Shown here: positions 1 to 8,500 of the stretch, piece by piece | Layout of the letters: every line of letters starts with the position of its first letter | Numbering within the stretch: position 1 is the stretch's first letter | Assembly: GCA_913043015.1 (NCBI GenBank) | Contig: CAJWKX010000030.1 | Coordinates: 1-8,822 of the forward strand | DNA length: 8,822 nt | From: an uncultured Candidatus Pelagibacter sp. | GTDB taxonomy: Bacteria; Pseudomonadota; Alphaproteobacteria; Pelagibacterales; Pelagibacteraceae | Reading direction: 5' to 3' | Program-made: the position numbers and the translations under genes | Notes under the pieces: model-generated | Seen by the model: the letters and a program-made list of their open reading frames with translations, nothing else | Databases searched by the model: none | What the model was told of the DNA's origin: nothing

Positions 1-63
1 GAGTTTGTTTTGGTGTAATAATATTAATACTGAATTGATGAACATGTTAAAATATTGATCTTT

Positions 64-86
64 AAAGGTAGTTTGTTGATACCTTT
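64..86 (-). terminator. Weak hairpin downstream of rpoD, possible terminator
   Basis: Positions 64-70 (AAAGGTA) pair perfectly with 80-86 (TACCTTT) around a 9-nt loop, giving a 7-bp stem with only two G-C pairs. It lies about 47 nt beyond the rpoD stop, where transcript ending would be expected. No long U tract follows on the minus strand; on the plus strand four T close the stem. It could end rpoD transcription, belong to the tRNA-like relic next to it, or be chance in AT-rich DNA. Confidence 0.2.
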
Positions 87-87
87 T

Positions 88-128
88 ACATGTCAATGCA
101 GCGCTCTACTATTGAGCTAACGGTCCCC
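88..128 (-). pseudogene. Degenerate tRNA-like 5' half (possible tRNA-Val GAC relic)
   Basis: Read on the minus strand from 128, the sequence begins GGGGACCGT and continues with TAGCTC, a short loop and GAGC, which is the classic TA-plus-D-arm pattern of a tRNA. It is followed by CTGCA and TTGACAT, which resembles an anticodon stem and loop with a GAC (valine) anticodon. The 3' side of that stem does not pair properly (GTAAA where TGCAG would be expected). The D loop has only one G where tRNAs keep GG. No partner for the acceptor strand (ACGGTCC) and no T-loop consensus follow before the window edge. It starts 4 nt after the rpoD stop codon. I read it as a decayed or partial tRNA gene, not a working one; chance similarity is possible but unlikely for the D-arm part. 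Confidence 0.45.
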
Positions 129-132
129 TTGA

Positions 133-1968
133 TTAACTTTCTAAGAAACTTTTTAATTGTTTAGATCTGCTTGGATGTTTTAATTTTCTAAGTGCTTTAG
201 CTTCAATTTGTCTAATTCTTTCTCTGGTGACAGAAAACTGCAAACCCACTTCCTCTAAAGTATGGTCAGTATTCATACCGACTCCAAATCGCATTCTTAA
301 AACTCTTTCTTCTCTTGGAGTTAGTGTTGACAAAATTTTTGTAGTCGCTTCACTTAAATTTGATTTAATAGCTTGCTCTAATGGGGCTAAAGCTTTTGTG
401 TCTTCTATAAAATCTCCCAAGTTACTATCTTCTTCATCGCCAACAGGTTTTTCAAGAGATACTGGTTCTTTTGATATTTTTAATACTTTTCTTACTTTTT
501 CCAAAGGCATTCTTAATTTTTTAGCAAGTTCTTCCGGTGTGGCTTCTCTTCCAAACTCACTTAAAATTAATCTTTGAGTTCTAATAATCTTATTAATTGT
601 TTCAATCATATGAACTGGAATTCTTATTGTTCTAGCCTGGTCAGCAATTGATCTTGTTATTGCTTGTCTAATCCACCAAGTTGCATAAGTAGAGAACTTA
701 TACCCCCTTCTGTATTCAAATTTATCTACTGCTTTCATTAATCCAATGTTTCCTTCTTGAATTAAATCTAAAAATTGCAGTCCTCTGTTTGTATATTTTT
801 TTGCAATGGAAATTACCAATCTCAGGTTTGCTTCAACCATTTCTTTTTTAGCAATCCTTGATTCTTTTTCACCTTTTTGAATCCTGCTTACCAATTTCTT
901 AAAATCGGTGACTGAAATTCCAAGTTTATGACTAATTTCAACCAGCCGTTCTCTAATGTTTTTAAATTCATCTTTATTTTTTTGGAAAAATTTCTTCCAA
1001 GTTTCATTTGTGTCTAGAAAAGTTTTTAGATTTGGATTTATTTCATTTCCTATATAAAATTTGATAAATTCTTCTCTGCTTATTTTATTATTTAAAGCTA
1101 ATCTCAACAAATTACCCTCTAAAGAAATAATTTTTTTATTTTCAGTATAATGTTTTTGCACCAATTCTTCTAGAACAGATGGAGATAGCTGTAATGATTT
1201 TATATTTTCAAGAATATTATCAACAATTTTCTTATAATTCTTTTCTTTTGATGGAGAAAAAATATTAATATTTAATAGGCAATCAAGTTTTTCTTTTTGA
1301 TACTTAACCAATTTATTATATTCTTTCATTAGTGTATGAACAGTTTGTAAAACTTTAGGTCTAATTTCAGTTTCCATTGCTGCCAGTGTTGGGTTAAATT
1401 CATCATCTGAAGAATCTGATGTTTCTTCTGAAGTTTTATCGTTTGAAACTGATTCAGTTTTTTTTTGTTTAGCACTTTGCCCTGTATCCTCATCCTCCAT
1501 ATAATTTGTATCAATATCAATAATTTCTCTTACGAGAATTTCGTTATTTTGTAGTTTTGTATTCCAGTCAAAGAATTGTTGCGCTGTAATTGAACTTTGT
1601 GACAGGGCATTTAACATAACATCTTTCCCTGCTTCAATTCTTTTTGCAATTGCTATTTCGCCTTCCCTAGATAGAAGTTCAACTCCTCCCATCTCTCTTA
1701 GGTACATTCTTATTGGGTCATCACTTTTCTCAACAGTTTTACCTTCTTCTTTAGAAGCTGTTTCTTTTTTTCTTAAAACTTTGTAATCAGATTTTTTTTC
1801 AACTAAAGTTATTTTTCCATCTAAGATATGTACAAATGCTTGTTCAAGATTTTCTGAAGATAAATTTCTTTTTCCTAAAGATTTATTTAATTCTTCGTAT
1901 GTTATAAATCCTCTATGAACCCCACGGCCCATAAGTCTGGCAAATGATTTTGTAATTATTCGTTCCAC
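133..1968 (-). CDS. rpoD: RNA polymerase sigma factor RpoD (sigma-70), primary sigma
   Basis: Housekeeping sigma factor, which directs core RNA polymerase to -10/-35 promoters in the cytoplasm. Of 611 residues, about 1-60 resemble region 1.1 ([11 protein letters not shown]). Region 1.2 lies near 84-115 ([11 protein letters not shown]). A long non-conserved insert spans about 116-365, with an acidic, Ser/Thr-rich stretch at 155-190. Region 2 lies near 376-455, with [31 protein letters not shown] and the -10 recognition part [10 protein letters not shown]. Region 3 follows to about 535. Region 4 is at 543-605, with the helix-turn-helix and [17 protein letters not shown]. Length and region order fit a group 1 sigma. 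The start is GTG: an in-frame TAA lies four codons upstream and the first in-frame ATG is residue 13, which would cut into region 1.1. No clear Shine-Dalgarno is visible. It is the last gene of the yqeY-dnaG-rpoD set, 65 nt after dnaG. Confidence 0.97.
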   Translation of the reverse strand: MERIITKSFARLMGRGVHRGFITYEELNKSLGKRNLSSENLEQAFVHILDGKITLVEKKSDYKVLRKKETASKEEGKTVEKSDDPIRMYLREMGGVELLSREGEIAIAKRIEAGKDVMLNALSQSSITAQQFFDWNTKLQNNEILVREIIDIDTNYMEDEDTGQSAKQKKTESVSNDKTSEETSDSSDDEFNPTLAAMETEIRPKVLQTVHTLMKEYNKLVKYQKEKLDCLLNINIFSPSKEKNYKKIVDNILENIKSLQLSPSVLEELVQKHYTENKKIISLEGNLLRLALNNKISREEFIKFYIGNEINPNLKTFLDTNETWKKFFQKNKDEFKNIRERLVEISHKLGISVTDFKKLVSRIQKGEKESRIAKKEMVEANLRLVISIAKKYTNRGLQFLDLIQEGNIGLMKAVDKFEYRRGYKFSTYATWWIRQAITRSIADQARTIRIPVHMIETINKIIRTQRLILSEFGREATPEELAKKLRMPLEKVRKVLKISKEPVSLEKPVGDEEDSNLGDFIEDTKALAPLEQAIKSNLSEATTKILSTLTPREERVLRMRFGVGMNTDHTLEEVGLQFSVTRERIRQIEAKALRKLKHPSRSKQLKSFLES

Positions 1969-2033
1969 AATTAAAAGTTAGGAAGTCTTATATAATACTA
2001 ATTTTGAAAATATCTATGGCTAAATTGATTGAT
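1969..2033 (-). promoter_or_regulatory. dnaG-rpoD spacer with possible rpoD promoter
   Basis: This 65-nt gap separates the dnaG stop from the rpoD GTG. On the minus strand it contains AGTATTATATAAG about 20-30 nt before the start; TATTAT matches five of six positions of the sigma-70 -10 hexamer. I see no good -35 hexamer at 16-18 nt. An internal rpoD promoter would be sensible here, but AT-rich sequence produces such matches easily. No terminator-like hairpin is visible, so read-through from dnaG is equally plausible. Confidence 0.25.
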
Positions 2034-3806
2034 TTAATTGATATTTTGTAATTTTTTTAATTCCTTTATTTGGTCAAAAGTATTTTCATTTAAATCTTTA
2101 GAAAATTTTGATTCTAACTCTTCAATTTTTAAATCAATTTCGAATGCTGAAAGATCTTTTATAATTTCATCGTAAATTTCCATAAGTTTATGCTCATCAT
2201 TATTAATATTTTTCAAGATATGCTTTATTGAAGCATATTTATTTACTTTATCTAAAATTTTTTTGTCAATTGGAATTGACTTTATTTGTGGGTCATTGTT
2301 CTCTAAATAATTAATAATTTTTAATATTATCTGTTTATTTTCATTAGAAAATAGATGTAATTCTTTTAAGTTATCTAAGCGGTTTTTGAAGAAGTGCAGA
2401 TTACTTATAATTAAGAACAATAAAGAGTATTCTTTCAATTCTATTCTATTCAATGATTTAGTTTCATTAAATATTTTTTGAGTTGATTTTAAAGAAGAAA
2501 TTTTTTTAGGGATAAATTTTTTTTTATTATTTATATTTGGAGTAAAAAAAGATAATTTTTCCAAAAAAAATTCTAAAATATATTTTTTTATAAATTCATC
2601 TTTGATAGAATTCGCAATAGATCTTAGTTTTTTTTCTAAAATTGCTAAAGATGAAGGAGATCCAGTAGATTGTTTATGATAATGGCTAAAAATAAATTGA
2701 TGTATTGAAACTTTATTTTCTTTTGTAAATGATAAAAAAATATCTTTGCCATTTTTGTTTACATAACTATCTGGATCTTCTTCATTAGACAAAAATAGAA
2801 AAGAAATATGTTTTTCGGGTTGCAATTCTTTGATACAGTTTTCCGCAGCTCTTACTGCCGCTTTATAGCCGCTTTCATCACCATCAAAGCAAATGATAAC
2901 TTCATTAAAGAATTGTCCAAGCATTAATATTTGTTTTTCTGTTAGGCTTGTACCTAAATTTGCTACAGCATTTTCAACCCCATTGTTGCTTAAACCAACT
3001 ACATCCATATAACCTTCAACTAAAAATACCTGGTCTATAGAGTTTGAAAATTTTCTAGCTCTATCTAAGTTGTATAAGTTATTTCCTTTTCTAAAAAATT
3101 GTGTTTCCGGAGAATTGATGTATTTGGCTAGGTAATTATCTTTTTGAATTGTACGTCCTCCAATCGCAATGGGTTGACCGGAAATTGAATTAATAGGAAA
3201 TATTATCCTATCTCTAAATCTTTCAGCATAATGTTTTTTTTTTTCATCAAAATAAAATAGACCACATTCTTTTAAAAATTTTTCATCAAATTTATCCTTT
3301 ATTCTTTCATAAAAACTAGGATTTTTTTCAACATAGCCAATTTTAAATTTTTGAATTTCTTCAGTAGTTAAGCTTCTTTTTTTTTTTAAATAGTCTTTTG
3401 CTAATTCTGAACTGCTATTTTTTAGAAGTGCTGCGTGATAAAATTCAATATATTTAGAATAAATAGAAACATATTGTTGCCAATGTTTTTCTCTTTCTTC
3501 ATCTTTTTTTGAAAAAGTATAAGGTCTTATTCCTGCTAAATTTGCCAAAGTTTTAACTGTTTCTCCAAATTTTAAATTTTGAGTTTTCATTAAAAAATCA
3601 AAAATATTACCATGTTCAGATGTGCTAAAACAATGATAAAAACCTTTTTCATCATTTACAGTGAATGAAGGTGTTTTTTCATTTTTGAATGGAGACAATC
3701 CAACAAATTCCTTTCCTCTTTTTTTAAGATTTACTGTTTTGGATACAACCGCAGAAACTTTTAATCTTGCTTTTATTTCCTCTAAATATTCTTTAGGGTA
3801 TTTCAT
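2034..3806 (-). CDS. dnaG: DNA primase DnaG
   Basis: Primase makes the short RNA primers for lagging-strand synthesis and works with the replicative helicase at the fork. The 590 residues show an N-terminal zinc-domain fold (about 1-100), a catalytic core with RFRDRIIFPI (197-206) and GGRTI, and a TOPRIM domain with EGYMD (264-268), NLGTSL (283-288), FDGDESG (307-313) and DPDSYV (344-349). The acidic metal-binding residues are present. The C-terminal part from about 435 is divergent and lysine-rich, at the place of the helicase-binding domain. In the zinc region the usual C-P-F-H is S-P-F-K (S38, K41), and the second C-x2-C is C59-F-S-T62, so three of four ligands are gone. The ATG overlaps the yqeY stop as ATGA, indicating translational coupling. 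Two runs of 11 A occur in the coding strand. Length is close to the E. coli protein (581). Confidence 0.97.
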   Translation of the reverse strand: MKYPKEYLEEIKARLKVSAVVSKTVNLKKRGKEFVGLSPFKNEKTPSFTVNDEKGFYHCFSTSEHGNIFDFLMKTQNLKFGETVKTLANLAGIRPYTFSKKDEEREKHWQQYVSIYSKYIEFYHAALLKNSSSELAKDYLKKKRSLTTEEIQKFKIGYVEKNPSFYERIKDKFDEKFLKECGLFYFDEKKKHYAERFRDRIIFPINSISGQPIAIGGRTIQKDNYLAKYINSPETQFFRKGNNLYNLDRARKFSNSIDQVFLVEGYMDVVGLSNNGVENAVANLGTSLTEKQILMLGQFFNEVIICFDGDESGYKAAVRAAENCIKELQPEKHISFLFLSNEEDPDSYVNKNGKDIFLSFTKENKVSIHQFIFSHYHKQSTGSPSSLAILEKKLRSIANSIKDEFIKKYILEFFLEKLSFFTPNINNKKKFIPKKISSLKSTQKIFNETKSLNRIELKEYSLLFLIISNLHFFKNRLDNLKELHLFSNENKQIILKIINYLENNDPQIKSIPIDKKILDKVNKYASIKHILKNINNDEHKLMEIYDEIIKDLSAFEIDLKIEELESKFSKDLNENTFDQIKELKKLQNIN

Positions 3807-4267
3807 TGCTTATTTAATAACTCTTTTAAAATAGATCCTGCTTTTGAAAAATCTATAGTATCTGAGTAATTCTTTCTAAGCTCTCCCATTATCTTTCCCA
3901 TATCTTTTACTGAATTAGCTCCTATTTTTTGAATAATTTCATTACAAATTTTATTTGTTTCCTCTTCACTCAATTGCTTAGGCAAATAAGATTCTAGTAC
4001 TTGTACCTCTCCTTCTTCGACTTCTAACAAATCTTGTCTATTATTTTTTCTATAAATTTCGATTGATTCGGATCTTTGTTTTATCATTTTCTTGAGGAGT
4101 TTTTTAATATCTTCGCTATCAATTCCTTTTTTGTTGGGTCCCGATCTATTTAATATTTCTAAATCCTTAATTGAGGATAAAATTAACCTAAAAGTTGATA
4201 TTTTTCCTTTATCTTTAGCTTTTAATACTTTTTTATAATCATTATCGATCTTATCTTTAAGAGACAT
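3803..4267 (-). CDS. yqeY: GatB/YqeY domain protein
   Basis: A 154-residue cytoplasmic protein of the YqeY family, related to the C-terminal tail domain of the GatB subunit of tRNA amidotransferase. The family has been proposed to bind tRNA, but its cellular role is not settled. Family features seen: the N-terminal helix with STFRLILSSIKDLEI (24-38), the core LLKKMIKQRSESIEIYRKNNRQD (positions 57-79, key residues K60, Q64, R65, S68, Y72), the VLESYLPKQLSEEE block (90-103), and MGKIMGELRKNY (123-134) near the C-terminus. Length is typical for the family. The ATG start follows a weak purine-rich AAGAAAAAT. It is the first gene after the divergent promoter region, and its TGA overlaps the dnaG ATG by 4 nt, so the two are almost certainly co-transcribed. 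No membrane segments or signal peptide are visible. Confidence 0.93.
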   Translation of the reverse strand: MSLKDKIDNDYKKVLKAKDKGKISTFRLILSSIKDLEILNRSGPNKKGIDSEDIKKLLKKMIKQRSESIEIYRKNNRQDLLEVEEGEVQVLESYLPKQLSEEETNKICNEIIQKIGANSVKDMGKIMGELRKNYSDTIDFSKAGSILKELLNKQ

Positions 4268-4394
4268 TATTTTTCTTAATCTACTGTATAGACAATTTTG
4301 TTCAAAAGAAAAAATTCTATTTTTAAAAATTTGTATTAGATCTGTTGCGGAAATTTAAGTTTTATTGTATTAACCTTTAACTCATGAGTTGTAA
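4268..4394. promoter_or_regulatory. Divergent intergenic region between yqeY and carA
   Basis: These 127 bp lie between two genes transcribed away from each other, so promoters for both yqeY-dnaG-rpoD and carAB should be here. For carA a weak candidate is TTGCGG at 4345-4350, then 17 nt, then TATTAA at 4368-4373, matching three and four of six consensus positions. For yqeY, TATACA on the minus strand (near 4285) is a possible -10 element without a convincing -35. I see no riboswitch, attenuator terminator or leader peptide rich in pyrimidine or arginine codons. The assignments are inference from position. Confidence 0.5.
4379..4390. repeat. 12-bp perfect palindrome just upstream of carA
   Basis: AACTCATGAGTT is identical to its own reverse complement and ends 4 bp before the TTG start of carA. 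It contains an ATG (4384) and the only SD-like GAG (4386-4388) upstream of the start. It could be a small operator for a dimeric regulator, or a weak RNA stem masking the translation start. With a single copy and no known binder, its function is unassigned. Confidence 0.4.
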
Positions 4395-5588
4395 TTGATC
4401 AATAAACCAAAAGGTAACTCAAATAAATTATCTCATTTTTCCCCAGGCATTTTAGTTCTTGAAAATAAAACCATATTTAGAGGTATTGGTATTGGCTACC
4501 AAGGTACAGCTACCGGAGAAGTCTGCTTTAACACTTCTTTAACTGGATATCAGGAAATAATTTCAGACCCATCATATGCTGGACAAATAATTAATTTTAC
4601 TTTTCCACACATTGGTAATGTTGGAACCAATAAAGAAGATCATGAGTCAGACAACATTTGGACAAAGGGAGTTATATTTAATTCGGAAATTACTAATCCT
4701 TCAAACTATAGATCTTTAAAAAATTTAGATACTTGGTTAATAAAAAATAAGATTGTAGGTATTACTGGCCTAGATACTAGAAATTTAACAAATTTTATAA
4801 GGGATAAGGGTGCTCCAAAAGGAACTATTTCAAACAATAAGAATGGTAAATTTAATGTTAAAAAACTTTTAAATTTATCAATAAAATGGCCTGGATTAAA
4901 CAAACTTGACTTGGCTAAAACAGTTACCACAAAAAATAAATATGTTTGGCAAGGATATAAAACTTGGAAAAAAGAAAAAGGATTTGAAAAAAACAATAAA
5001 AAAACTTTTAAAATAATAGCAATAGATTACGGAATTAAAAAAAATATTTTAAGATATTTTTCAAATTTTAATTGTAAAGTTATTGTAGTTCCTTGCACAT
5101 TGAGTGCGAGTGAAATTTTAAAGATGAAACCAGATGGTATTTTTTTATCAAACGGTCCGGGGGATCCTGCTGCAACAGGAAAGTATGCTATCGAAATTAT
5201 TCAAAAATTAATCAAAGAAAATATTCCAATATTTGGTATATGTCTTGGTCATCAAATATTAGCCTTGGCATTAAAAGCTAAAACAAAAAAGATGAAATTA
5301 GGTCATAGAGGAGCCAATCATCCTGTAAAAAATTTATTAAATCAAAAAGTTGAAATTACAAGTCAAAATCATGGATTTGAAATATTAAAAGAAAGTTTAC
5401 CAAAAAATGTTGAAATAACACATAAATCTTTATTTGATAATTGCATTGAAGGAATTAAGTTAAAAAATAAACCAGTATTTTCAGTTCAGTATCATCCAGA
5501 GTCAAATCCTGGTCCACAAGACAGTGTGTATTTATTCAAACAATTTATCAATGAAGTAAAAAAATATGCCAAAAAGAAAAGATATTAA
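4395..5588 (+). CDS. carA: Carbamoyl phosphate synthase small subunit (glutaminase) CarA
   Basis: CarA hydrolyses glutamine and passes ammonia through a tunnel to CarB for carbamoyl phosphate synthesis, feeding pyrimidine and arginine production. Residues about 17-160 form the small-subunit N-terminal domain, with [15 protein letters not shown] (41-55), DPSYAGQI (58-65) and FPHIGNVG (70-77). Residues about 205-390 form a class I glutamine amidotransferase. It contains the [10 protein letters not shown] block (211-220), LSNGPGDP (251-258), nucleophile Cys283 in GICLGHQ, and the His367/Glu369 pair in QYHPES, so the catalytic triad is complete. At 397 residues it is slightly longer than the E. 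coli protein (382), from a short N-terminal extension. The start is TTG: TAA lies immediately upstream in frame, and no in-frame ATG, GTG or TTG occurs before the conserved domain. E. coli carA is also reported to start at UUG. It overlaps carB by 23 nt. Confidence 0.97.
   Translation: MINKPKGNSNKLSHFSPGILVLENKTIFRGIGIGYQGTATGEVCFNTSLTGYQEIISDPSYAGQIINFTFPHIGNVGTNKEDHESDNIWTKGVIFNSEITNPSNYRSLKNLDTWLIKNKIVGITGLDTRNLTNFIRDKGAPKGTISNNKNGKFNVKKLLNLSIKWPGLNKLDLAKTVTTKNKYVWQGYKTWKKEKGFEKNNKKTFKIIAIDYGIKKNILRYFSNFNCKVIVVPCTLSASEILKMKPDGIFLSNGPGDPAATGKYAIEIIQKLIKENIPIFGICLGHQILALALKAKTKKMKLGHRGANHPVKNLLNQKVEITSQNHGFEILKESLPKNVEITHKSLFDNCIEGIKLKNKPVFSVQYHPESNPGPQDSVYLFKQFINEVKKYAKKKRY
5566..5588 (+). 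other. carA-carB 23-nt out-of-frame overlap
   Basis: The carB ATG (5566-5568) lies 23 nt before the end of carA, in a different reading frame. The shared bases encode the basic tail AKKKRY of CarA and the basic start MPKRKDI of CarB. Such an overlap supports co-transcription and coupled translation, fitting a complex that needs equal amounts of both subunits. Both frames are supported by conserved family sequence soon after or before the overlap. Confidence 0.85.
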
Positions 5589-8500
5589 GAAAATTTTAGT
5601 AGTAGGAGCAGGCCCAATAATTATAGGTCAGGCTTGTGAATTTGATTATTCGGGAACTCAGGCATGTAAAGCTCTAAAAGATGAAGGTTATAAAGTAGTT
5701 TTAATAAATTCTAACCCTGCAACTATTATGACCGATCCAGGTGTTGCTGATAAAACATACATTGAACCCATAACAATAGAAGTTTTAGAAAAAATATTAA
5801 TAAAAGAAAAACCTGATGTAATTTTACCAACTATGGGTGGCCAAACTTCTCTGAATTTAGCAATTAAAGCCAAAAAAATCGGACTGCTTAAAAAATATAA
5901 AATTGAACTAATTGGTGCAAACTCTAAAGCCATTTCTAACGCAGAAGATAGAAAAAAATTTAGGAAAAATATGACTGATATTGGATTAGATCTTCCAAAG
6001 TCAGAAATAATCAAAAATATTAAGCAAACTCAAAAATGTTTAAAAAAAATAGGATTACCTGCAATTATTAGACCTGCTTTTACACTTGGAGGTCTCGGAG
6101 GAGGTATTGCAAAAAACAAAAAAGAATTTTTTAATATTGTTAAACAAGGCCTCGATGCGTCACCTGAAAGTCAAGTACTCGTAGAAGAATGTCTAGAAGG
6201 TTGGAAAGAATTTGAGATGGAAGTTGTAAGAGACAAAAAAGATAACTGCATTATTATATGTTCTATAGAAAATATAGATCCTATGGGAATTCATACTGGA
6301 GATTCTATCACTATAGCACCTGCCTTAACACTAACAGATAAAGAGTATCAAATAATGAGAAATGCTTCAATTGCATGCCTTAGAAAAATTGGAGTAGAAA
6401 CTGGAGGATCTAATGTTCAATTCGCTATTAATCCAAAAAATGGAAGAATGGTTATCATTGAAATGAATCCTAGAGTTTCTAGATCATCTGCTTTAGCGTC
6501 GAAAGCAACTGGTTTTCCAATAGCAAAAGTAGCAGCAAAACTAGCTATTGGTTACACCCTTGATGAATTAAAAAATGATATAACAAAAGTAACTCCTGCG
6601 TCATTTGAACCAACAATAGACTATGTAGTTACTAAAGTTCCAAGATTTACTTTTGAAAAATTTTCTAATTCTCCTGCAATATTAGGAACTTCAATGAAAT
6701 CTGTTGGGGAAGCTATGGCAATTGGTAGAAACTTTAAAGAATCTCTTCAAAAAGCATTGGTATCTCTAGAAGTTGGTTTTTCAGGTTTAGATAGAATTTT
6801 TGATTTAAATAGGAAAGAAATTGAAAAAAAATTAAAGATAAATATTCCAAATAAAATTTTGTTGATTGCTGAAGCAATACGTAAAAAAATTAAATTAACT
6901 AAAATATATAAATTGTCAAAAGTAGATCCTTGGTTTTTAGAGCAAATTAAAGAAATTGTAGATGTGGAAAAACAAATCTCCAAAAAAGGTTTGCCTAAAA
7001 ACTTTAATGATTTTAATAAAATTAAATCTATAGGATTTTCAGATAAAAAATTATCTCAATTATCTGGTTTAAAAGAAAAAATTGTTAGAAAAAAAAGATT
7101 GGCTTTACATGTTTTCCCAGTATTCAAGAAAGTGGATACATGTGCTGCTGAATTTAAATCTTTCACACCTTATATGTATTCAACATATCAAAGAAATTTT
7201 ATGTTAAATACAGAATGTGAAGCAGATCCGTCATCCAAAAAGAAAGTAATTATTTTAGGAGGTGGGCCTAACAGAATTGGTCAAGGCATAGAGTTTGATT
7301 ACTGCTGCTGTCAAGCAAGTTTTGCCTTAAAAGAAACAGGATATGAAACAATAATGATTAACTGCAATCCTGAAACAGTCTCCACTGATTATGACACAAG
7401 CGATAGATTATATTTTGAGCCTTTAATTGAAGAGTATGTTCATAACATAATTTTAAAAGAAAAATCTAAAGGTAATTTAGTAGGTATAATTGCTCAATTT
7501 GGAGGACAAACTCCTATAAAATTAGCAAAATTTCTTCATGAAAATTCATTGCCTATTATAGGAACTCAATATTCTTCAATTGATCTTGCTGAAGACAGGG
7601 ACAAATTTAGAAAACTTTTAATTAAATTAAAATTAAAACAAGCAAATAGTGGAACTGCAAAATCTTATAATGAAGCAATTAATATTGCTGAAAAAATTGG
7701 TCTACCTTTAGTCGTTCGGCCATCATATGTTTTGGGCGGTAGAGCAATGGAAATAGTTCATGAAAAAAATCAACTTAAAAATTTTGTGAAAGAAGCTTTT
7801 AAAGCAGCAGAAAACAGCCCAATATTAATCGATAAATTTATTAATAATGCTATGGAGGTTGATGTTGACGCCATTTCAGATGGTAATGAAGTATTTGTTG
7901 CAGGGATAATGCAACATATTGAAGAGGCTGGTATTCATTCGGGTGACTCGGCTTGTTGTCTGCCCCCAGTAGCTATTAAGGAAAAATTATTAGTCAAAAT
8001 TAAAAATCAAACAAAAAAATTAGCAGTAGCGCTAAAAGTAAAAGGTTTTATGAATGTGCAGTTTGCAATTAAAAATGACGAAATTTATATAATTGAAGTC
8101 AACCCAAGAGCTAGCAGAACTGTTCCGTTTGTTTCAAAGGCTAAAGGAATCCCTTTAGCTAAAATTGCTTCAAAAGTAATGACGGGTGAAAAATTATCAG
8201 AATTTAATTTAATAAATAAAAATAAGAATATGTTTGCTGTGAAAGAAGCTGTTTTCCCATTCAATAAATTTCCAAACGTTGATGTGTTGCTGGGCCCTGA
8301 AATGAAATCAACGGGAGAGGTAATGGGAATAGATAAAGATTTTGGCCTTGCATACGCTAAAAGCCAAATTGCTGCTGGCAATTCACTACCAACAAGAGGG
8401 TTAGCATTTATTTCTTTAAAAGATAAACATAAAAATGAAGGTATAGATTTAGCAAAAAAATTGGTTGAATTAAATTTTACATTGTGTGGGACCGAAGGTA

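Noticed and set aside
1..45. Minus-strand ATG at 45-43 open to the window edge
   Set aside because: Only 15 codons are visible, with no ribosome binding site or recognisable sequence; it cannot be supported as a gene start.
227..577. Plus-strand open frame of 116 codons opposite the 3' part of rpoD
   Set aside because: It lies wholly antisense to the conserved regions 3 and 4 of RpoD, has no recognisable domain, and its composition mirrors the complement of the sigma gene.
1329..1520. Second minus-strand frame of 63 codons inside rpoD
   Set aside because: It overlaps the acidic linker of RpoD in another frame; Lys/Gln-rich low-complexity translation without start context suggests a shadow frame.
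133..4267. A novel system in the minus-strand gene set
   Set aside because: All three genes match well-known families (YqeY, DnaG, RpoD) in a recurrent arrangement, so nothing here needs a new system to explain it.
4268..4394. Riboswitch or attenuator controlling carAB or yqeY
   Set aside because: The region is short and AT-rich, with no strong stem-loops, no U-tract terminator and no leader peptide rich in regulatory codons.
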